From positions 124,001 to 188,000 of the forward strand of contig QZIT01000006.1 in assembly GCA_003599145.1 (NCBI GenBank): a stretch of DNA of 64,000 nt, written 5' to 3'. The notes below the pieces were generated by a model that had not been told where the DNA came from, ran no database searches, and worked only from the letters and a program-made list of their open reading frames with translations. This DNA is from Candidatus Woesearchaeota archaeon (GTDB lineage: Archaea > Nanobdellota > Nanobdellia > Woesearchaeales > UBA9642). Numbering within the stretch: position 1 is the stretch's first letter; every line of letters begins with the position of its first letter. The position numbers and the translations under genes were made by a program. Shown here piece by piece: positions 18,406 through 27,797 of this stretch.

Positions 18406-18482
18406 TGTTGAGATTATTTTTTCTTTTATAAACTTTTTTAAAAATCCAAAAAATAGATAAATACGATACTCTTTGCATAATT

Positions 18483-19187
18483 ATGGTGAACATTATTACA
18501 ACAAAAAGCTTCAAGCTTGCAGTTTATATGCAAGGAAATCAAAAAGCAAAAAAACTTGCCTTAGTCTTGCCTGGAAGACTTGATACAAAGGATTATCATC
18601 ATATGAAAAGCCATGTTGATTATTTAGCAAGCAAGGGGTTTTTGGCAGTTTCTTTTGATCCTCCAGGAACATGGGAAAGCCCTGGTGACATTGCTTTGTA
18701 CACGATGACGAATTATCTTAAAGCAATTAACGAATTGATTGCTTATTTTGGCAATAAGCCGACAGTTCTTATTGGACATAGCAGGGGAGGAACTATGGCT
18801 ATGCTGGCAGGCACGAGAAATAAACACGTAACGCACATTATAGCAATAATGTCAAGTCCTGTAGCAAGTACCATAATAGAAGCATACACTTCTTATAGAG
18901 ATACTCCTTCAGGAGGCAAAAAAGAGTTTCATCTGCCAGCAAGCTATTATAAAGACGCTGCACAATATGACCTGCGCGATGCACTTGCAAAGTGCACTAA
19001 GCCAAAACTTTTCTTTTTAGGAAAAAAAGACACTATGGTTACACCTGAATCAGTCAGAGAAGCTTTTGCAAAATCTGCCAAACCAAAACAGCTGTATGAA
19101 CTTGATTGCAGTCATGATTATCGCCGCTATCCAGAAAAAATTGAAGAAGTGAATAAAGAGATAGGAAAATTTTTAGATAAAACATGA
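18483..19187 (+). CDS. Alpha/beta hydrolase
   Basis: VLIGHSRGGTMAMLAG nucleophile elbow; FLGKKDTMV; CSHDYR. Confidence 0.85.
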   Translation: MVNIITTKSFKLAVYMQGNQKAKKLALVLPGRLDTKDYHHMKSHVDYLASKGFLAVSFDPPGTWESPGDIALYTMTNYLKAINELIAYFGNKPTVLIGHSRGGTMAMLAGTRNKHVTHIIAIMSSPVASTIIEAYTSYRDTPSGGKKEFHLPASYYKDAAQYDLRDALAKCTKPKLFFLGKKDTMVTPESVREAFAKSAKPKQLYELDCSHDYRRYPEKIEEVNKEIGKFLDKT

Positions 19188-19549
19188 AATATTGCATACA
19201 AAAGCATCAGGCAAGCCATTTGCATTATGATTTTCGTTTGGAATTAGACGGTGTTGCAAAATCTTGGGCAATTCCTAAAGAACCGTCAATAAAAGAAGGA
19301 GAAAAAAGATTAGCTGTGCAGGTTGAAGACCATGAAATTTCCTATATGGATTTTGAAGGAATTATTGAAGAGGGCTATGGCAAAGGAATTGTCGAACTCT
19401 GGGACGCTGGCTCATGGAAACCTGAAAGCATAAAGGAAAATAAAATAGTCTTTTTTCTCGACGGAAAAAAATTAAAAGGAAGATTTACGCTTTTGAAATT
19501 TAAAGATAAAAACTGGCTATTGTTCAAGGCAAAAGAAAAAGATCAATAA
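19184..19549 (+). CDS. Stand-alone LigD-type 3'-phosphoesterase domain protein
   Basis: HQASHLHYDFRLELDGVAKSWAIPKEPS...VEDHEISYMDFEGIIEEGYGKGIVELWD. Confidence 0.9.
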   Translation: MKYCIQKHQASHLHYDFRLELDGVAKSWAIPKEPSIKEGEKRLAVQVEDHEISYMDFEGIIEEGYGKGIVELWDAGSWKPESIKENKIVFFLDGKKLKGRFTLLKFKDKNWLLFKAKEKDQ

Positions 19550-20604
19550 TCCGTCAGCTTCTTGTTCACAATAGTCGTATTCCCGCCTTTGTGCGTTCTT
19601 TCTAAATTAATATAATTTCCCTCGTCGAGTTTTGCGATTTTTCTCTGAAATGTTTTGTAGCTTAATTTTCCGTTTTGCTTGGTATATTCCCTGAATAAAT
19701 CGCCAATTTTCTGTCCAGAGTTCTCTTTCACTATTTTAAAAATAAATCGTTCTTCATCGTCTAAATCAGCAGAGCTTTTGATGGTGAATTCTTCTAATTT
19801 TGCAATGGCTTTTTTGACGTGTTCGAGACTGACTTTCTTGCTTGCCCTTTCTTCTGCAAATAATGCAGATTCCTTCAATAAAAATAATCCTGAACGGATG
19901 TCTTTCATTTCAGAAGCAGTTTTGCAAATGACTTGCAGGGCTTCTTCTTCAAAAACATCGTCATAAAAAGCATAATTTGCTCGTTCTTTCAAAATGCCTT
20001 CTGTTTCCTTGAGATTGTACTGTTTAAATTCCAATAATTCAGGAACCAATCTGCTTTTGATTCGTTCATCTATTTCCAGCAATAAACTTTTGTAGTTGGT
20101 GATTAAAATGATGCTCTTCTTGAAAATTTCCTCGAGCAATAAATATAAAAAATCAAATTCTTCTGCCTTGTCAATTTCATCAAAAACAAATACTGCCTTT
20201 TTTTTATTGATGATGTTTGCAGCTATTTTAAATAAATCGTCTGTTTTTTTGTTTTGCGTAAACGCATAGCCAACAGCGTCGCACATTTCCAAAATTACTT
20301 TGTACGTAGTATTTTTCTGCCAGCAGTTGATGTAGAACAAATGAACTTCTTCAGAAAACTCATCATTTTCCTCCAGCTCTCTCAATAAATGCTTGCACGC
20401 AGCAGTTTTTCCTATTCCAGGAGGACCATGAATCAATAAATTTCTGCCGTTTCTTCCTGCTAGAATAGGTTTGATGCAGTTTGCAATGTGTTGCTGCTCT
20501 TTTTCCCTGTATGGAATTAATTTAGGAACAAACGCATAGTCTAATGCAGCCTCATTTTTAAAAAGAGTTTCATCACCTTTTAAAACAGTATCAAACACGC
20601 CCAT
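19543..20604 (-). CDS. Orc1/Cdc6 family replication initiator ATPase
   Basis: LIHGPPGIGKTAACKHLL, VFVFDEIDKAEE, C-terminal winged-helix region. Confidence 0.85.
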   Translation of the reverse strand: MGVFDTVLKGDETLFKNEAALDYAFVPKLIPYREKEQQHIANCIKPILAGRNGRNLLIHGPPGIGKTAACKHLLRELEENDEFSEEVHLFYINCWQKNTTYKVILEMCDAVGYAFTQNKKTDDLFKIAANIINKKKAVFVFDEIDKAEEFDFLYLLLEEIFKKSIILITNYKSLLLEIDERIKSRLVPELLEFKQYNLKETEGILKERANYAFYDDVFEEEALQVICKTASEMKDIRSGLFLLKESALFAEERASKKVSLEHVKKAIAKLEEFTIKSSADLDDEERFIFKIVKENSGQKIGDLFREYTKQNGKLSYKTFQRKIAKLDEGNYINLERTHKGGNTTIVNKKLTDY

Positions 20605-20733
20605 AAAAAAAACAGAAAGATGTTTTGTTTATATAGTTTATGGCAAAAAAGGACGTAATCTTTCTCATACTTCCTGTACTATTTACGAAAAAAATATGCT
20701 CACTCTTTTTAAGCGGATTTTCTCTCCTTCAGT

Positions 20734-20982
20734 ATGTTTTCAGTCCTTATGGATAAAAAAGTCATTAAGTGCTTGGAGCAATATCCGCTTTCCATTAAAA
20801 ACAGAATTTTAGATAAGATGAATGATGTTTTGGAAAATCCTTTCCGTCACTTTAAAAAGCTTAAGCAAAGGTCTGAATACTCAATGCATGTTGGCGTCTA
20901 TAGAGTTATTGCAGATATTGATACATCATCACGAAAAATTATTGTAACAAAAGTAGGCCGCCGCAAACATGTTTACGATTAA
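20734..20982 (+). CDS. RelE/ParE-like toxin
   Basis: LENPFRHFKKLKQRSEYSMHVGVYRVIADIDTSSRKIIVTKVGRRKHVYD. Confidence 0.8.
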   Translation: MFSVLMDKKVIKCLEQYPLSIKNRILDKMNDVLENPFRHFKKLKQRSEYSMHVGVYRVIADIDTSSRKIIVTKVGRRKHVYD

Positions 20983-21224
20983 CGTTTCTTATATCCTAAA
21001 ATCTTCTCAGCTTCTGTAAGGGTGTAATATTCTCCATTGCTGATTCTTTTTCGTGCGGCTTCAATGTCCTTTATGGTTTTCTGGCTTAGCTTTGGCTGCT
21101 TCTTGACACTTTTAACTATGAAAAGAATTTTTCTTAAAATGTCGTCGTAGCTTTCATTACGGTATTCCCTGAAAATGTCCAATTGCTCTTTTGTTTGTTC
21201 TTGAAGCTTGATGGTTGTGGTCAT
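20979..21224 (-). CDS. Antitoxin-like protein
   Basis: TTTIKLQEQTKEQLDIFREYRNESYDDILRKIL; adjacent to RelE-like ORFs. Confidence 0.65.
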   Translation of the reverse strand: MTTTIKLQEQTKEQLDIFREYRNESYDDILRKILFIVKSVKKQPKLSQKTIKDIEAARKRISNGEYYTLTEAEKILGYKKR

Positions 21225-21250
21225 AGTATACTTAGGTATACGTAGGTATA
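21221..21250. promoter_or_regulatory. Three 10-bp iterons (tcatAGTATA cttaGGTATA cgtaGGTATA)
   Basis: Exact 10-bp spacing, overlapping the antitoxin start. Confidence 0.55.
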
Positions 21251-21267
21251 TTTAAAGGTTTCGGTTA

Positions 21268-21471
21268 TTAATTCCCCCATGTTCTGAGATAGTTATCATG
21301 GTCGTCTATTCTTAACACTTCAACAGCATTGTCTTTTCTTACATAAGCAACCCTCCAGTCGTGATGGCGCAATTTGAAATAACAGGCATGGCCTGGAAAT
21401 TGCCTGCTGAGTGTACTCCATCCTGTAATGGATGATTTTTTAATGACCTCTGGCTTTTCTGTTGGCTGCAC
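21268..21471 (-). CDS. Short RelE/ParE-like protein, possibly truncated
   Basis: HDWRVAYVRKDNAVEVLRIDDHDNYLRTW. Confidence 0.5.
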   Translation of the reverse strand: MQPTEKPEVIKKSSITGWSTLSRQFPGHACYFKLRHHDWRVAYVRKDNAVEVLRIDDHDNYLRTWGN

Positions 21472-21514
21472 TATTTTTTGCTGATTTATAAAGATTGTTC
21501 ACTTTATTCTACTT

Positions 21515-21790
21515 TCAACGATGTTTGCAGCCAGGCCAACAACATGGTCTTCGTTTTCCTTTAAGAAGTTCCTTGCACGTTCGTTCAACATGATTTTTTC
21601 TTGTTTCTGGTTTCTTGACAGACGTAATCCAGCAAATCCATTCATTTCGTGCAAGCGGTGTTAAGCTATTCCAGGTATTTGTAGTTGCTGAAGATGAAAG
21701 CAGAGCTTTTCGTAAATCAGCTGGAACTTGATGCACTACTCCTGTAGCAATTTCTTTGGTCATGTTAGCCATCCGGAATCTTTGGCTCAA
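21515..21790 (-). CDS. YdeI/OmpD-associated (OmdA) family protein
   Basis: VPADLRKALLSSSATTNTWNSLTPLARNEWICWITSVKKPETRKNHVERTCKELLKGKRRPCCWPGCKHR. Confidence 0.8.
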   Translation of the reverse strand: MSQRFRMANMTKEIATGVVHQVPADLRKALLSSSATTNTWNSLTPLARNEWICWITSVKKPETRKNHVERTCKELLKGKRRPCCWPGCKHR

Positions 21791-22211
21791 CTAATTTTGC
21801 TAACTTTTCCAACGACTCCTGCCATCCTAGATAGCACATTTCCGTTGGTATAGCAATAGGTATGCCTTCCTGGACAATTTTAATATCCGTGCCGCATGAA
21901 ACTTTTTTAAGCCAAACTGACGTTATCATTTCTCCTGGAAGATTAGGGTTGTCAAATTTGTCTGTATATTTTAAAAACTCATCTTGCTTAAGTTCAAGAT
22001 ACTTGCCTCCAAAAGAATGCCCATTGCCTGTAGAAAAATTGATGAATGACATCTTAAAATTTCCATTGACTTTTACGTCCATATGCTGAACAGTGCATAT
22101 GAATCCATAGGGAGGAATCCAAGATGCAAGTGCATTGGCCTGTGTAAATGCGCGATAAACTTTTTCTGGCGGTGCCTTAAGCACCCTGTGCAATGTTACG
22201 CTGTTTGTCAT
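21765..22211 (-). CDS. SRPBCC/AHSA1 family protein
   Basis: LHRVLKAPPEKVYRAFTQANALASWIPPYGF. Confidence 0.85.
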   Translation of the reverse strand: MTNSVTLHRVLKAPPEKVYRAFTQANALASWIPPYGFICTVQHMDVKVNGNFKMSFINFSTGNGHSFGGKYLELKQDEFLKYTDKFDNPNLPGEMITSVWLKKVSCGTDIKIVQEGIPIAIPTEMCYLGWQESLEKLAKLVEPKIPDG

Positions 22212-22368
22212 TTTTAACCTCCTAAATTAATAATGGTAAGCTCTTCAGACGCCATGCGATTCATGGCAAATGCGTTCAGGCACTCCTCTTTATATATTTT
22301 CTGAAGCTCTCTTCGCTCATTTCTTCCCTCACCCATACCTTTTTAAATAAAATCAGCATACTGCAACC

Positions 22369-24093
22369 ATGGACTATCTTGAGCTGACGGACTATTATCA
22401 AAAGCTTGAAAATACCGCTAAACGACTAGAAAAAACCTATCTGGTAAGCGAATTATTAAAAAAAACCCCTGAAAAAGACCTCACTGTTATTATGCATTTG
22501 TTGCGGGGAAGTGTTTTTCCAGACTGGGATGAACGAAAAACAGGTATTGCAGAACGGCTTATTATTAAGGCAATCAATGTTGCAACAGGCATTTCAGCAG
22601 ATAACATAGAGCAGGAATGGAAAAAAAAAGGGGATCTGGGAAATGTTGCTGAAAAGCTTGCAGGAAAAAAATCTCAAGCTACGTTATTTCAAAAAACCTT
22701 AACTGTGCAGAAAGTGTTTGACAATATAAGAAAATTGGCTGAAATGGAAGGGCAGGGAACTGTTGACAGAAAAATGCAGTTATTGGCAGAGCTGCTTTCC
22801 CAGTCAACCACTTTGGAAGCAAGATATATTGTAAGAACTGCTTTGGGGGATTTAAGAATTGGTTTGGGAGATGGCTCTTTAAGAGATGCTATCGCTTGGG
22901 CATATTTGATTGATCCTCATTATGATTCTGGTTCAATCACTCCAGATAACCGAGAAGCATACAATAAAGTGATAGAATCAGTACAAACAGCATATAATAA
23001 CTGCAATGATTTTGCCACAGTTGCAATAGCAGCAAAAAAGAATACTCTGGAAAAAGTTTCCCTGATATTAGGACAGCCTGTCAAGGTAATGCTTGCGCCA
23101 AAGGCAAAAAACATTGCTGATGGCTTTGAAAGAGTGGGAAAGCCTGCACAAATTGAATACAAATATGATGGTTTCAGGGTAGTTATCCATAAAGCAGAGC
23201 GCATTTCTATTTTTACCAGAAGGCTTGAGAACGTAACAAAACAGTTTCCTGAAGTTGTTGAGGCATTAAAAAATGTCAAGGGAGACAATTATATTATTGA
23301 CTGCGAAGCAGTTGGCTTTGACAAAAAAACAGGAAAGTATTTGCCCTTTCAGCATATTTCCCAAAGAATAAGGAGAAAGTATGGCATTGACGAGCTCTCA
23401 AAAACAATGCCTGTTGAATTAAATGTGTTTGATGTGCTCTATTATAATGGCAAAAGCTATCTGAACGAGCCTTTTGAAAAAAGAAGGGTGTTATTGGAAA
23501 AAATAATAAAGTCAGAGCAAAAAAAAATTGTTCTTGCTGCGCATATAGTTACTGATGATGAAAAAAAGGCAGATGCTTTTTACAAGCAATCCTTAAAAGC
23601 AGGCAATGAAGGCATCATGATGAAAAATCTTCAGGGCATCTATAAGCCTGGTTCAAGAGTTGGATTTATGGTTAAAGTGAAGCCTGTTATGGAAACACTG
23701 GATTTGGTAATAACCGGAGCAGAGTGGGGAGAAGGCAAACGAAGCGGATGGCTAACGAGCTTTACTTTATCTTGCATGGGTGAAGATGGCTATTTAGATA
23801 TTGGAAAAGTTGGCACAGGAATTAAAGAGCTTGAAAGTGAAGAAGGCGTTACGTTTGAAGAACTTACCAATTTATTAAAGCCTTTGATTAAAGAAGAAAA
23901 AGGAAAAACAGTCAAAGTGAAGCCTAAAATTGTTGTTTCTATTAATTATGAAGAGATTCAGAAAAGCCCTACATATGGCTCTGGTTATGCCTTAAGATTC
24001 CCGAGAGTTGTTGCCATAAGGCCTGATTTAAACCCAGAAGAAGTTGCTTCTGTGCAGGAAATTGACGAATTCTATACTGGGCAGAAGAAGTAA
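22369..24093 (+). CDS. lig: ATP-dependent DNA ligase
   Basis: EYKYDGFRVVIHK active site; IDCEAVGFD; GNEGIMMKNL; VKVKPV. Confidence 0.97.
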   Translation: MDYLELTDYYQKLENTAKRLEKTYLVSELLKKTPEKDLTVIMHLLRGSVFPDWDERKTGIAERLIIKAINVATGISADNIEQEWKKKGDLGNVAEKLAGKKSQATLFQKTLTVQKVFDNIRKLAEMEGQGTVDRKMQLLAELLSQSTTLEARYIVRTALGDLRIGLGDGSLRDAIAWAYLIDPHYDSGSITPDNREAYNKVIESVQTAYNNCNDFATVAIAAKKNTLEKVSLILGQPVKVMLAPKAKNIADGFERVGKPAQIEYKYDGFRVVIHKAERISIFTRRLENVTKQFPEVVEALKNVKGDNYIIDCEAVGFDKKTGKYLPFQHISQRIRRKYGIDELSKTMPVELNVFDVLYYNGKSYLNEPFEKRRVLLEKIIKSEQKKIVLAAHIVTDDEKKADAFYKQSLKAGNEGIMMKNLQGIYKPGSRVGFMVKVKPVMETLDLVITGAEWGEGKRSGWLTSFTLSCMGEDGYLDIGKVGTGIKELESEEGVTFEELTNLLKPLIKEEKGKTVKVKPKIVVSINYEEIQKSPTYGSGYALRFPRVVAIRPDLNPEEVASVQEIDEFYTGQKK

Positions 24094-24149
24094 TTACTGA
24101 TAAGGAGTAAATAGAAATATTTAAATAGGGTTTGTTGTTCTTTTGTGGT

Positions 24150-24968
24150 ATGACAAGAGATCAAGAGTTCTTAAAGCATTGGAGTGCAAAACTTTCACGC
24201 ACAGCTTCCGCATATTTTAAATGCGCAGAGAAAGATAGAGTAAGAGCAATGCTTAGGGATATTATTAGCTTAGAGACGAGAGTAGTTGGAAGAAGAATAA
24301 GGTCCTGGAAAAATGGCCATGCTATATGGCCGTATACAAAGGAAGAATACTATCCTTCTAATTTAAACATGCTGTCTTTATTCTTATATGCAATAAAAGT
24401 CCCTGAAACTGATCCTGCAATAGCAGAACTAAAGAGCAAATACTCATTTTCCTATCCTCCTGATGAAGAAACCAGAGCAATTATTGATGGCTATAAAATT
24501 AAACCTAAAGAGAAACCTGTTCTTTTGCTCAAAAGCGAAACTCTGAAGCAAACAGTAGCTGCTTATTTGTCAACTATGCGTGATGTTCAGCAATTTTATA
24601 GTAGGTTAGCAGATGTTTTTGGAATAAAAATTCCTGCTGTTTATACGCAAGTCCATAATTGGAGAAATGGGCGTACTTTTGGAGTTAGCTCAGCAAACCC
24701 TCAAATTCCGGAGATACAATTAGACAGAACATCCTTGTTTCTCTACGGCTTAAAGGTTCCTGAAACTCATCCTGTTATTGCAGAGCTAAGACAAATGCCT
24801 ATGTTTATTTATCCTCCTCCACATGCATCTGACAGAGAAAAGCTAGACAAGCCATACACTCCAACAGACCCAAGAGCTGCTTTGATTGAAAGAATAAAGC
24901 TTGTTCCTGATGAAACAGTTGCCACATTGACTGATTCTTTGGATAGCCTTGTTGCTAAGAATATATAA
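24150..24968 (+). CDS. Uncharacterised protein with two copies of an LSLFLYGLKVPE...IAEL...YPP domain
   Basis: ATG at 24150 (ORF 24132..24968). Repeats: MLSLFLYAIKVPETDPAIAELKSKYSFSYPP and TSLFLYGLKVPETHPVIAELRQMPMFIYPP. Confidence 0.6.
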   Translation: MTRDQEFLKHWSAKLSRTASAYFKCAEKDRVRAMLRDIISLETRVVGRRIRSWKNGHAIWPYTKEEYYPSNLNMLSLFLYAIKVPETDPAIAELKSKYSFSYPPDEETRAIIDGYKIKPKEKPVLLLKSETLKQTVAAYLSTMRDVQQFYSRLADVFGIKIPAVYTQVHNWRNGRTFGVSSANPQIPEIQLDRTSLFLYGLKVPETHPVIAELRQMPMFIYPPPHASDREKLDKPYTPTDPRAALIERIKLVPDETVATLTDSLDSLVAKNI

Positions 24969-24990
24969 ATAACCTGTAGTTTCTAAAACC

Positions 24991-25452
24991 ATGAAACCAT
25001 TCAAAAGCAGTTTGCTGGAAAGGACCGTTAACCAGTATTTAGCTACAGTTCCTGATCCAAATCATTTTTTTGAAATTCTTGCAGAACTGTTTGGAATACA
25101 ACCGAATAGTCTAAAGTCAAACACAGTGTATTATTGGAAAGCAGGTTATGTTTTTGGGACAGCAGCTGAAAAAACCCACAGTCAGCAAAGAGGTTTAGAT
25201 AGATTGTCTTTATTCCTTTACGGTTTAAGGGTTCCAGAAGACCATAAGGTTATCGCAGAATTAAGGGAAATTCCAACCTTTATTTACCCTCCTGCTGATG
25301 AAGAAGCTTCTAAGAAAGTGCGTCAAACCTATGAAAGAGAGCCTACAAAAGATGCTTTAATCAACAGGATTTATTCGTTGGAAGAAAAGCATGCTCCTGC
25401 TGTCCATACGTTTCTTGATGATTTGCTTTCACAGCATAATCAAGCTTCCTGA
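24991..25452 (+). CDS. Uncharacterised protein with one copy of the same domain
   Basis: LSLFLYGLRVPEDHKVIAELREIPTFIYPPADEE. Confidence 0.6.
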   Translation: MKPFKSSLLERTVNQYLATVPDPNHFFEILAELFGIQPNSLKSNTVYYWKAGYVFGTAAEKTHSQQRGLDRLSLFLYGLRVPEDHKVIAELREIPTFIYPPADEEASKKVRQTYEREPTKDALINRIYSLEEKHAPAVHTFLDDLLSQHNQAS

Positions 25453-25722
25453 ACTGCCGCAGTAAAAGAAAAAGTTGAACTTTGTTTGCAAGTACTTGTG
25501 CATTTTCCTTTTTTGCCTTTTAGCTTTAACAATTCTGTGGGAGCATTTAACTTCATAGATATCTATCTTGCTTCCCTTTCTTGCAAGAACGTCTATTTCC
25601 CCTAGCATTCTTTTTTTGGCGCGGATAGGAACATGTAAGGATAAAGAATCATATTCAGGCCTTATTCTTTCAACAAGGTCCATCACATACCGGTCGTGTT
25701 TGGAGAGCTTTACGGTCAACAC
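25429..25722 (-). CDS. Small PD-(D/E)XK nuclease-like protein
   Basis: MLGEIDVLARKGSKIDIYEVKCSHR: GEIDV...EVK. Confidence 0.7.
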   Translation of the reverse strand: MLTVKLSKHDRYVMDLVERIRPEYDSLSLHVPIRAKKRMLGEIDVLARKGSKIDIYEVKCSHRIVKAKRQKRKMHKYLQTKFNFFFYCGSSGSLIML

Positions 25723-25844
25723 CTGGTATATTTAACAGTATATTAATGTACTTTTAAGTATTTAAACTTTTTGCTTCTCCAGTCTCTATTTTCCGTCGCT
25801 GTCATCGAAAATAAAGTTCGTAAAAAAAATCATGTTTTCAAAAA

Positions 25845-25859
25845 TGGAACAATGTTCCA
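25845..25859. promoter_or_regulatory. Operator-like palindrome TGGAAC-AAT-GTTCCA
   Basis: Perfect 6-bp half-sites, extended A/T symmetry, just upstream of TATA-like sequence and HTH gene. Confidence 0.45.
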
Positions 25860-25902
25860 AAAATGAAAAAGTATTTATAGGAGCTTATAAATTAGCTGTT
25901 GT

Positions 25903-26439
25903 GTGGAGTCAGAAAAATTACTAGAAGACCTTTTTGACAGAAAGATACTTATTATTATACGATTCTTTTTAAAAAACCCAGACCAGAAGTTTTACCTCAG
26001 GGAGATAGCGAAAAGTACCAGAATACCTTTGGCAACGACCTTCAGAATACTCAATAACCTGCTCAAGCTTGAAATCATTGAAAGGCATAAAGTAAAGGCC
26101 TTTAAGTTTTATTCCTGGAACAACAATGAACAGACAAAGTACTTGCAATATATCTTGGAACAAAAGAAAACAGTCTTGGATAGCTTTACAGAGAAAGTTT
26201 CTCAGATAGAGGGTGTAGAGATGATTATCCTTCATGGCGAAGCTTCTAAGGATCAGGCAAATATCTTGATAGTTGGCAAGGGCATTGATACTGATGCCAT
26301 TAGGCAGTTGGTTGTTGAGGTAAAGGAAAAGAACAGCTTTACCATAACTAATCTGACTTTGGAGCCAGAACAGTTTAACCAAATGGCCGCAATGGGCTTA
26401 TACCCTAAAAAGAAGGTTGTCTTATATGAAAAAGTTTGA
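25903..26439 (+). CDS. Winged-helix transcriptional regulator
   Basis: FYLREIAKSTRIPLATTFRILNNLLKLEIIERHK; GTG start. Confidence 0.75.
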   Translation: MESEKLLEDLFDRKILIIIRFFLKNPDQKFYLREIAKSTRIPLATTFRILNNLLKLEIIERHKVKAFKFYSWNNNEQTKYLQYILEQKKTVLDSFTEKVSQIEGVEMIILHGEASKDQANILIVGKGIDTDAIRQLVVEVKEKNSFTITNLTLEPEQFNQMAAMGLYPKKKVVLYEKV

Positions 26440-26706
26440 TGTGTGTTCTATAAAAGCTATTTTTTAATCAATACTATCTAGAACAGTAATATTTAAATAT
26501 AAGTTCCTCTTATAAACAAAAATATAAAAAGCTAATCGTCGACAGTTTAGTATACTGGTATAATAAACAGTCACGAAAAACACGCTTTTTGAAGACAATC
26601 AGGGTAAAAAACTTGATTGATATAAATATATGGCTACTTAGAGATATAGTTTGCGCTATATTGATCTAGGGGTGAAGAAAAAAACACAAAAAGGGGGTAA
26701 GGCAAC

Positions 26707-27774
26707 ATGGACTATAACAAAAGTTCCATACAAAATGGAAACACGAATTTTGAAGGATATGAAGTAGGGCAAGCAAATATTAAGGTGATTGGGTGTGGCG
26801 GTGGCGGAACCAACATGACCAATTGGTTGTATAAAAAAGGAGTTAAGGGTGCTGAAATCTACGCATGTAATACTGATACTCAACACTTAAATCTTATAGA
26901 AGCCGACAAAAAAGTTCTTTTGGGCAGAGATGTTACAAGAGGATTAGGATGCGGCGGATTCCCGGAGAGAGGTGCACAAGCAGCACAGGAAACACAGCAG
27001 GAGCTTAAAGAATTATTAAGAGGTTCTGACATGGTGTTTGTCTGTGCAGGCATGGGAGGAGGCACAGGTACAGGTGCAAGTCCATATGTAGCACAAATTG
27101 CAAAAGATTCAGGTGCTATTGTCATTGGAACAGTAACCATGCCATTTAAAATCGAAAGAGCAAGAATTGAAAAAGCAGAATTTGGATTGCAGCAGTTAAG
27201 GCAAGTTTGTGATACAGTAATTGTTATTGATAACAACAGGTTAGTGCAGATTGCAGGAAACCTTCCTGTACAGCAGGCATTTGCCGTTGCAAACGAATTG
27301 ATTGCAACCATGATTAAAGGAATTGTTGAAACCATTGCTATACCATCTCTTGTTAATTTGGACTTTGCAGATGTCAAAGCAATTATGACTAATGGAGATG
27401 TTGCAGCAATTGGCGTTGGAGCAAGCGATACCAATAACAGAGTTGAAGAAGCTGTTAAAGGAGCTTTGTCAAATCCATTGCTTGACATAACCTATGAAGG
27501 AGCATCTGGTGCCATCTTACAGGTTGTAGGAGGTCCAGACATGACTTTGGATGAGATCAACAAAATTGGAGAACTCGTTACCGAAAGCATGGACGACGAT
27601 GCAAATGTTATCTGGGGCGCAAGAGTGAATGAGAACATGAAAGGCAAAATAACCGTCATGACTATCATCACAGGTGTAAAGAGCCCATGGATCCTTGGAA
27701 AACAATCAGCCAAGCAACAGGCATCGCAGAGACAGAGACTGAGTGATGAGTTAGGCATAGAAATCGTCAGGTAA
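26707..27774 (+). CDS. ftsZ: FtsZ cell-division GTPase
   Basis: GCGGGGTNMTNWL, GMGGGTGTGASP tubulin signature; GGGGGTAAGG SD. Confidence 0.93.
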   Translation: MDYNKSSIQNGNTNFEGYEVGQANIKVIGCGGGGTNMTNWLYKKGVKGAEIYACNTDTQHLNLIEADKKVLLGRDVTRGLGCGGFPERGAQAAQETQQELKELLRGSDMVFVCAGMGGGTGTGASPYVAQIAKDSGAIVIGTVTMPFKIERARIEKAEFGLQQLRQVCDTVIVIDNNRLVQIAGNLPVQQAFAVANELIATMIKGIVETIAIPSLVNLDFADVKAIMTNGDVAAIGVGASDTNNRVEEAVKGALSNPLLDITYEGASGAILQVVGGPDMTLDEINKIGELVTESMDDDANVIWGARVNENMKGKITVMTIITGVKSPWILGKQSAKQQASQRQRLSDELGIEIVR

Positions 27775-27797
27775 TCATAGTCCAGTGGACGTCTTTC

